DNA of 35,812 nucleotides, from the NCBI GenBank assembly GCA_964602055.1, contig CAZRPU010000016.1, positions 1-35,812 on the forward strand, in the 5' to 3' direction. Positions within the stretch are counted from its first letter, which is position 1. The number at the start of each line of letters is the position of its first letter. The translations under genes were made by a program, and so were the position numbers. The notes under the pieces were generated by a model, which saw only the letters and a program-made list of their open reading frames with translations, ran no database searches and was not told the origin of the DNA. This document shows positions 31,002 to 35,812 of the stretch, in pieces. This DNA comes from JACPLA01 sp964602055 (GTDB taxonomy: Bacteria > Bacteroidota > Ignavibacteria > UBA10030).

Positions 31002-31468
31002 TACTCCTCCTTCGATTCAGAGGCTATCCACCGAAGGGATTGGACAACCTCTCCCGCGGCGGGTATCATTGCGCGTTCGACCAGGATGCGCACCTTCAAT
31101 TCCCTTTTGATCCCCAATGTTCCATTGAACAACCGCGGATCTGCGGCCCGCGACTTGATTCCGGCATTCAGAAGATTAGCCATGATCACGTCTGCCTCAA
31201 ATGCATTGTCTGCCACGAAAGCGGGCTCCCAATCGGCGGCGGACATTCGATCTCCGGAGGCGTCGCACAGAAATATCCTGTCGCGGTTCGTCGCACAGTC
31301 GCCGCACACCGGTTTTCCGCACATGACACAACAGGCAACCGCTGCTTCGGCCGGGTGATTTTCACAGGTGATTCCCAGTGATTCCCCCGCTGTCATGATG
31401 CGGCCGCACCTCGGACACAAAACGTCATCCAGGGCCGCAACGACTCCGCATGCGTTACACGTGATCAT
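31001..31468 (-). CDS. Zinc-ribbon / B-box-like / DUF2007 protein
   Basis: A 155-residue cytoplasmic protein with three small parts. Residues 4-21 form a zinc ribbon (CNAC ... CPRC). Residues about 34-60 hold a second cysteine/histidine cluster (CENHPAEAAVACCVMCGK, then CGDC), like a B-box-type zinc finger. Residues about 80-148 resemble DUF2007, a putative signal-transducing domain (EADVIMANLLNAGIKSR). No enzyme motif is visible. It overlaps the CPBP protease gene by 14 bases at its start and cdsA by 1 base at its end, so it is tightly embedded between two membrane-protein genes; a regulatory or adaptor role is only a guess. Confidence 0.82.
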   Translation of the reverse strand: MITCNACGVVAALDDVLCPRCGRIMTAGESLGITCENHPAEAAVACCVMCGKPVCGDCATNRDRIFLCDASGDRMSAADWEPAFVADNAFEADVIMANLLNAGIKSRAADPRLFNGTLGIKRELKVRILVERAMIPAAGEVVQSLRWIASESKEE

Positions 31469-32390
31469 CGGGATTCAATGCTTTCTCTGTTGAGCGAAGA
31501 TAGGCTGAAAAAGCAAAAAAGAACAGAAGCCCATAAACAACCAGCTGCAGCAGCACCACCCGGATGTTCGGCTCCGCGCCCTTTGCCGCCCCGAGAATCA
31601 TGTCTTCGTTCATGCTGAAATATATTGCGAGGACGGCAAGGCCGTTGTTGACAAAATGTGCCGTCATAGGAACGACAATGCTTCGCGAGCGGTAGCGGAG
31701 GATCCCGAAGTAACATCCCAACCCTATCAGGGGAACAACGGCAAACGGATTGAAGTGATAGAGGCCAAATACCGCCCCTGCGAAGAGAGAAGCTTGAAGG
31801 GGTTTCATCGCTTTTTGGAAAGCCCCCTGGATCAGTCCCCGAAAGAACATTTCTTCGACAATCGCCGGGACGAAAGCCACGACAGTCAGGACAAGGAACA
31901 ATTCCGGAACGGACTCCACGGCGACCAGCCCTTTGAACATTTCCTCGATCATCGCTTTGAATTGGTCGAGGATTTTTTGCAGCGCCTCCGGCAGTGGAAT
32001 CATATCCTGGAAAAAGAGATAAATCTGAAACACCTGCTGGAGAAACAAGAGGCCCGCGAGGGAATACACGGTTTCCGTCATGGTGGGGATCCGCCAGGGG
32101 AATATTTCCCTTTGATCTTTCGTCAGAAGACGGGCAAGAAACAATGTGGGAACAAGAATGCACAGAATCTGACCTGCCATGGTCAACATCCGGATAGGCA
32201 GGACATTTTCTCTTGTCACTTTTGCCGATCCCACGAGGAAGTATGTCACTGAACCGGCAACAACCTGATAGAGGACAAAAATAACGGCGAGGCAGATGAA
32301 TGCGAAGACCACAGGATTCATCCCCCGTTGTTCAACGGAGGATTGTCCGTGAGGCGAGGGGTCGTGCGGCGGCATAGGAGGGAAACTCAA
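31455..32390 (-). CDS. CPBP-family intramembrane metalloprotease
   Basis: A 311-residue membrane protein with a Pro/His-rich cytoplasmic N-terminus (about 25 residues) and about eight hydrophobic segments. It carries the CPBP (Rce1/Abi-type) active-site motifs: EEMFFRG (E-E-x3-R), FGLYHFNPF (histidine of motif 2) and HFVNN (motif 3). It is expected to be a glutamate-dependent intramembrane protease; related proteins in other bacteria act in bacteriocin immunity or membrane-protein maturation, so the substrate is open. ATG 32390 overlaps the preceding stop as ATGA. Confidence 0.92.
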   Translation of the reverse strand: MSFPPMPPHDPSPHGQSSVEQRGMNPVVFAFICLAVIFVLYQVVAGSVTYFLVGSAKVTRENVLPIRMLTMAGQILCILVPTLFLARLLTKDQREIFPWRIPTMTETVYSLAGLLFLQQVFQIYLFFQDMIPLPEALQKILDQFKAMIEEMFKGLVAVESVPELFLVLTVVAFVPAIVEEMFFRGLIQGAFQKAMKPLQASLFAGAVFGLYHFNPFAVVPLIGLGCYFGILRYRSRSIVVPMTAHFVNNGLAVLAIYFSMNEDMILGAAKGAEPNIRVVLLQLVVYGLLFFFAFSAYLRSTEKALNPDDHV

Positions 32391-33358
32391 CGGGACCGTC
32401 CGCCCCGGAATGCAATCTTCACCATTACCGCCACCAGCGGGATCATGATCTCATGATGGCCGGTGAAATGGTATCCCCTTCCATAGCGCTGGGTTGGACG
32501 CTCGACGACATTCATTGCGGGGCGATAGTGCCTGATCATGTCGAAATTTGCCGTGGTGAATCCCTTTGCCTTATGGCCAAGGTTGCGAACCACGGTCAGC
32601 GCCTTCAGAAAAACTTCAGGGAGGATTACGGCGGAGCCGATGTTCAGAACGACGCCTCCATCCTTAAGATTCTTTACGGAATCGGCGAGGATCTTGAAAT
32701 CGCGGAAGCTCAACTCTCCCGTCGCTGCGCCATCCATTGTGGGCTGTTGATGAACGATATCGGTTCCGATGGCCGCATGAACGGTTGCTGGAATTTTCAG
32801 CCGGTAGCACGTTGCCAGAATGCTGTTCCTCCGATTTGGCCCTCGGAGGGCGACAATCTTCTTCCCCAAGACTTCTCCATATCCTGCGGAAGACTCAAGA
32901 AGCCCTTCTGTCAGCGCCTTATTGATGAACTCCCCCGTTTCTCTCGACATGCCGAACGTACCGTCCATGAGATTGACCGCCACATCTTCCGAGGTATGCC
33001 CCCACATCGCGGTTTCCACATCGTGAATAGCCGCTGCGCTGTTCATTGCTACGTGCGTTACAATGCCTTGTTCGAGGAGATCGATCAACACGGGAGACAG
33101 GCCAACTTTGACGACATGGGCACCCATCATGATAATAACAGGTTTCTTTTTCCGCCGCGCGAAGACGATGTCCTTCGCCACCTGGCGCAGTTCGCTTCCC
33201 GCAAGGATCCGTGGAAGGGAATCAACAAATTCCTTCAGGCGCGCCGTCTCGGGCTTCCTCAGGACTCTTGCGAAATCCTTCAGTTGAACCTTGCTCTTCC
33301 TCGACTTTATCGAAATGGTCCTGATGCGGGAAAGATCAATCTGTTTGTACCGTGTCAT
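32387..33358 (-). CDS. Conserved protein of unknown function, probable nucleotide-binding alpha/beta fold
   Basis: A 323-residue soluble protein with strongly conserved-looking, glycine-rich segments: VIIMMGAHVVKVGLSPVLID, THVAMNSAAAIHDVE, GHTSEDVAVNLMDGTFGM, ATVHAAIGTDIVHQQP, LNIGSAVILPEVFLKAL and FTGHHEIMIPLVA. I recall a family with these motifs in several bacterial phyla, and a relation to the deoxyhypusine-synthase-like NAD-binding fold seems possible, but I cannot confirm this and assign no function. Several histidines and aspartates in these motifs could form an active site. It lies 4 bases after the DUF3108 gene and overlaps the CPBP gene by 4 bases. Confidence 0.75.
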   Translation of the reverse strand: MTRYKQIDLSRIRTISIKSRKSKVQLKDFARVLRKPETARLKEFVDSLPRILAGSELRQVAKDIVFARRKKKPVIIMMGAHVVKVGLSPVLIDLLEQGIVTHVAMNSAAAIHDVETAMWGHTSEDVAVNLMDGTFGMSRETGEFINKALTEGLLESSAGYGEVLGKKIVALRGPNRRNSILATCYRLKIPATVHAAIGTDIVHQQPTMDGAATGELSFRDFKILADSVKNLKDGGVVLNIGSAVILPEVFLKALTVVRNLGHKAKGFTTANFDMIRHYRPAMNVVERPTQRYGRGYHFTGHHEIMIPLVAVMVKIAFRGGRSR

Positions 33359-33362
33359 AGCG

Positions 33363-34187
33363 TCATTTCACCTTCGCTTTGATTTCGCCATTTATACCGG
33401 AGTATTCTCTCAATTCTGTTTCGATTGACCCGATCGCCACTTTGGTGCTTACGCGTACGGGGATTTTTCTTTCATCATTCGTGAGCCAGATAACGATCCT
33501 GCCTTCCGATTTGAAGAGTCCGCCTTCCCGGATAAGCGGTTCCACAACAACGCAGTCGAACTTCCCCGCATCCACATCAATTCGCTGATAGCCAAGAAAC
33601 TTTATTGCAAGGGAGTACGTGGTATCCTTGTAGAAATTCTGAAGATAGTGCTTTTGTCCCGGCCGAAAGGTGGAATAGTCAAGCGTGCGGGCAAAATAGA
33701 ACGCCGAGACGATATCATGAACATAGGGGGGAATGGGGTACTCTTTTCCGCCTGCCCGTGCGACACGGTTCCTCTGATCGAATTCGGCCTCAAAGTCCCT
33801 CGAATAACTTCCCTCGCGGATTCTTTGAGAAAACCTCCAGGGAAAGAGGCCGTTCTTATCGAGCATCGTCTCGTAACGGTCCTCGACTTTGAAGATCCAG
33901 GAAAACGTTGGCGTTGAGTTTACGGTAAACAGAATCTGATAGGCTGCCCGACCGGCAATCGTATCGATTCTGGGAATCGACATGACCGCTTCTCCCGCAA
34001 CGATGAAGCTGTATCCCACATCGAACACCAATCGTTCCCCCAGGGCAAAGGCGGATTGGTTCATGGTGCGAAGGTCGGAATCGCTGCGAAGGGAGTCTCC
34101 CGGAACTCTTGCTGCAGCAGAATCCTGGGCACCGAGGATTTGAACCGCCAGCGAGACCGCCACAATGATGAATGTCAGCCGTTTCAA
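33363..34187 (-). CDS. DUF3108-family exported protein
   Basis: A 274-residue protein with signal peptide (KRLTFIIVAVSLAVQILGAQ). The mature part matches DUF3108, a beta-rich family of exported proteins: ERLVFDVGYSFIVAGEAVMS, the middle FSWIFKVEDRYETMLDKNG, GKFDCVVVEPLI and a closing VIWLTNDERKIPVRVSTK. Function is unknown; the fold may bind lipid or glycan. The frame stays open to 34319 inside the GT9 gene, but a TTG at 34187 that overlaps the GT9 stop (TTGA) fits the signal peptide exactly, so I use it. Coupling with GT9 suggests an envelope-polysaccharide or lipid context. Confidence 0.82.
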   Translation of the reverse strand: MKRLTFIIVAVSLAVQILGAQDSAAARVPGDSLRSDSDLRTMNQSAFALGERLVFDVGYSFIVAGEAVMSIPRIDTIAGRAAYQILFTVNSTPTFSWIFKVEDRYETMLDKNGLFPWRFSQRIREGSYSRDFEAEFDQRNRVARAGGKEYPIPPYVHDIVSAFYFARTLDYSTFRPGQKHYLQNFYKDTTYSLAIKFLGYQRIDVDAGKFDCVVVEPLIREGGLFKSEGRIVIWLTNDERKIPVRVSTKVAIGSIETELREYSGINGEIKAKVK

Positions 34188-35251
34188 GCGTGTGCCATCA
34201 TGATGTTTTTCCGATCGTAGCGGGAAAGGAGAGACTCCACTGCCTTCGCAGCCTCGTCTACGCTGATAAGGTCCATACAGTCGTCGCCCCGGCACTTTCC
34301 GCCAAGGCAAACGGGACACTCGATCGATGAAGGCTCAAAGATGATCTTTTTGTCGGTCAGGGGTCCCCACCTTCTGGAACTGCACTGAATGATAGGTGGA
34401 TAGAACGCAACGACAGGTATGCCCGTTGCTGCCGCGATATGAAGCGGCCCTGTCGAGTTGGAAACAAAAACATCGGCCGAAGCAAGAAGGGCGGTGAGCA
34501 CATTGAGCGGTAACGCTTCCCTGAGCTCAAAGGCCCTGTTCCCTGAAAGGTCCACCACGTTTCGCACGAGTTCCGATTCGCCCGGTCCGCCCGTAATGAG
34601 CACATTGTGACCCCGGTTTGAGAGAACGCCAGCCAATTCCCCAAAGCGCCGGGCTTTCCAATCCCGTGCCGATCCGCCACTGCCGGGGTGGAGAATGACC
34701 AGCCGTGCATGGGGTTTCAAGGGGAGCGAGTGCATTCTTCGTAAGGCTTCTGCCCTGCCCTCCTCGGTGACCGGCAAACGCGGTTTGCCCGAGACGGGAT
34801 TCTCTATTCCTATCGCTTTCAGCAAGCCAATATTGTATTCTGCTTCATGCTTCTCAGCCGTCTTACGATGTTCGTACACCCGCTTGTTCAGCAGGATCGA
34901 GTACCATCGGTATCCGGTCCCCACGCGTACGGGAATACCGGCCAGAAACATCAAGAGGGCAAGGCGGACCGTGGGATACGTGACAATAACCACATCGAAC
35001 CGTTTGCGGCGGAGTTCACCCAACATGCGAAAGAAGCTCTTTTCCCTGCCATCGCTGTCGTATAGCAATACTTCCTCGAGGCCTTCCTGTCCCTTTGCGA
35101 GGTCTTGCGTATAAGACCGAAGAAGAAAGGAAATCGATGAAAGAGGAAACGCGGACTTGATGATTGGTATCATCGGGAGGGTTAGGACAACATCACCGAT
35201 GCGGTCAGTCCGAACGACGAGAATCCTCTGAGGCTGGAAGCTGTTCACCAC
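34184..35251 (-). CDS. Glycosyltransferase family 9 (heptosyltransferase-like)
   Basis: A 355-residue GT-B enzyme of the ADP-heptose:LPS heptosyltransferase family. N-terminal half: RILVVRTDRIGDVVLTLPMI (acceptor side). C-terminal half: LHPGSGGSARDWKARRFGEL, VLITGGPGE, and the donor-site region FVSNSTGPLHIAAATGIPVV followed by a Cys-rich CPVCLGGKCRGDDC. It should add a sugar to LPS core or another envelope glycan at the inner face of the inner membrane. The start is GTG 35251 with AGGAAAA 7 bases upstream; a second GTG follows at once. Confidence 0.93.
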   Translation of the reverse strand: MVNSFQPQRILVVRTDRIGDVVLTLPMIPIIKSAFPLSSISFLLRSYTQDLAKGQEGLEEVLLYDSDGREKSFFRMLGELRRKRFDVVIVTYPTVRLALLMFLAGIPVRVGTGYRWYSILLNKRVYEHRKTAEKHEAEYNIGLLKAIGIENPVSGKPRLPVTEEGRAEALRRMHSLPLKPHARLVILHPGSGGSARDWKARRFGELAGVLSNRGHNVLITGGPGESELVRNVVDLSGNRAFELREALPLNVLTALLASADVFVSNSTGPLHIAAATGIPVVAFYPPIIQCSSRRWGPLTDKKIIFEPSSIECPVCLGGKCRGDDCMDLISVDEAAKAVESLLSRYDRKNIMMAHA

Positions 35252-35335
35252 GCGGTTTTCCTGTGCAGGGTCAATATACGATTACGGGTTCTGATGTGCA
35301 AGGAAATGGGCTCCTTCGGGGAGCTCGCAGGAGGA

Positions 35336-35812
35336 TCAGGACACAAACACTTTCGCGACATCAAGGAGAAGAGAGGGTTTATTCCAGAGGGCAGTGCGGA
35401 AAATTCCGCCAAGCGTGCGTTTTTCTTCCGCGAGCTTGAGGGAACTTTCGGCGATGGCGTTGAGCGTATCGTCGGAAAAATCTGCAATGGCTTCTTTAAT
35501 GGTGTAGAACACTTCATGCCGCCATCCAAGCCTCTTGTGCCAGCGGCGCTGATATTCTTTCAGATGGGAGAAATCTCCCGCCTTGACCGCTTCCGCAGCA
35601 ACCTCGCCTGCAATTTTTGCGCCGATCATACCGCTGATGATCCCGCCCCCCGAAACAGGATTAACCTGATGGGCGGCGTCTCCGACCAGCATCACGCGAT
35701 TGTTCACGATGGTATCGCACGTCTTGGCGCACGGTACGCCCCCCGCAATATGTGTCAGAACTGCCGCCCCCGGAAACCGGCGTTCCATGAATTCCTCGAG
35801 GTATTTGATGGC
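35336..35812 (-). CDS. Geranylgeranyl-reductase-family FAD flavoprotein, 5' part beyond window
   Basis: The C-terminal 158 residues of an FAD-dependent oxidoreductase. The segment VMLVGDAAHQVNPVSGGGI with GMIGAKIAGEVAAEA is the third FAD-contacting motif of the geranylgeranyl reductase/PHBH group, and the preceding THIAGGVPCAKT is also typical. Members saturate isoprenoid chains of archaeal lipids, chlorophyll or menaquinone. Only the end is present, so the Rossmann GxGxxG motif cannot be checked. The stop is 84 bases before the GT9 start. That gap holds a weak GC hairpin without a T-run, so the genes are probably co-transcribed. Confidence 0.88.
   Translation of the reverse strand, partial: AIKYLEEFMERRFPGAAVLTHIAGGVPCAKTCDTIVNNRVMLVGDAAHQVNPVSGGGIISGMIGAKIAGEVAAEAVKAGDFSHLKEYQRRWHKRLGWRHEVFYTIKEAIADFSDDTLNAIAESSLKLAEEKRTLGGIFRTALWNKPSLLLDVAKVFVS

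Noticed and set aside
35308..35330. GC-rich hairpin with a TTCG-like loop between the geranylgeranyl-reductase-like gene and GT9.
   Set aside because: Stem is short and there is no T-run on the minus strand, so it is not called a terminator.

Overview
The window reads as an ordinary chromosomal stretch of a moderately GC-rich member of the Bacteroidota/Chlorobiota group, most likely an Ignavibacteria-, Kapabacteria- or Kryptonia-like lineage. This is an inference from four things: a large secreted protein with a type IX secretion (Por) C-terminal sorting domain, a GWxTD-domain protein, a DUF4837 lipoprotein, and promoters of the Bacteroidota kind (TTG-N20-TAnnTTTG). No stretch over 300 bases lacks a gene, and I see no CRISPR array, intact insertion sequence or prophage.

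Left part (1-9000, minus strand): the 5' part of a secreted M24 aminopeptidase P cut by the window edge, then, read from 8959 down to a strong terminator at 1334-1368, an apparent operon moeA-moaD-moaE-moaA, NTF2-like lipoprotein, a possible 58-residue microprotein, a sulfite-oxidase-like molybdoenzyme, a small lipoprotein and a 946-residue Asp-box/T9SS secreted protein. Cofactor synthesis is therefore coupled to a molybdoenzyme and exported proteins.

Middle (9000-19300): a gene derived from an IS481-type transposase integrase core that has lost its catalytic residues, a cation/proton antiporter, a CAU-anticodon tRNA with its own promoter and terminator, the classical tilS-hpt-ftsH cluster extended by a VTE5/SEC59-like lipid kinase and a DUF4837 lipoprotein, and a convergent soluble hybrid histidine kinase.

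Right part (19400-35812, minus strand): seventeen genes in one direction with gaps of 0-84 bases: geranylgeranyl-reductase-like (cut by window edge), GT9 glycosyltransferase, DUF3108, a conserved protein of unknown function, CPBP protease, zinc-ribbon/DUF2007 protein, cdsA, rimO, GWxTD protein, Omp85 protein, UbiA prenyltransferase, rnhB, yraN, pncB, pncA, cstA and a DEDDy exonuclease. The emphasis is envelope lipid, outer membrane, NAD salvage and translation/nucleic-acid housekeeping.

The most unusual signals are the catalytically dead integrase-like gene with a hairpin covering its ribosome binding site, two genes (antiporter, rimO) that seem to start at CTG, a terminator-like hairpin within the signal-peptide codons of the Omp85 gene, and a set of isoprenoid-lipid-type enzymes (UbiA, geranylgeranyl reductase, VTE5/SEC59-like).
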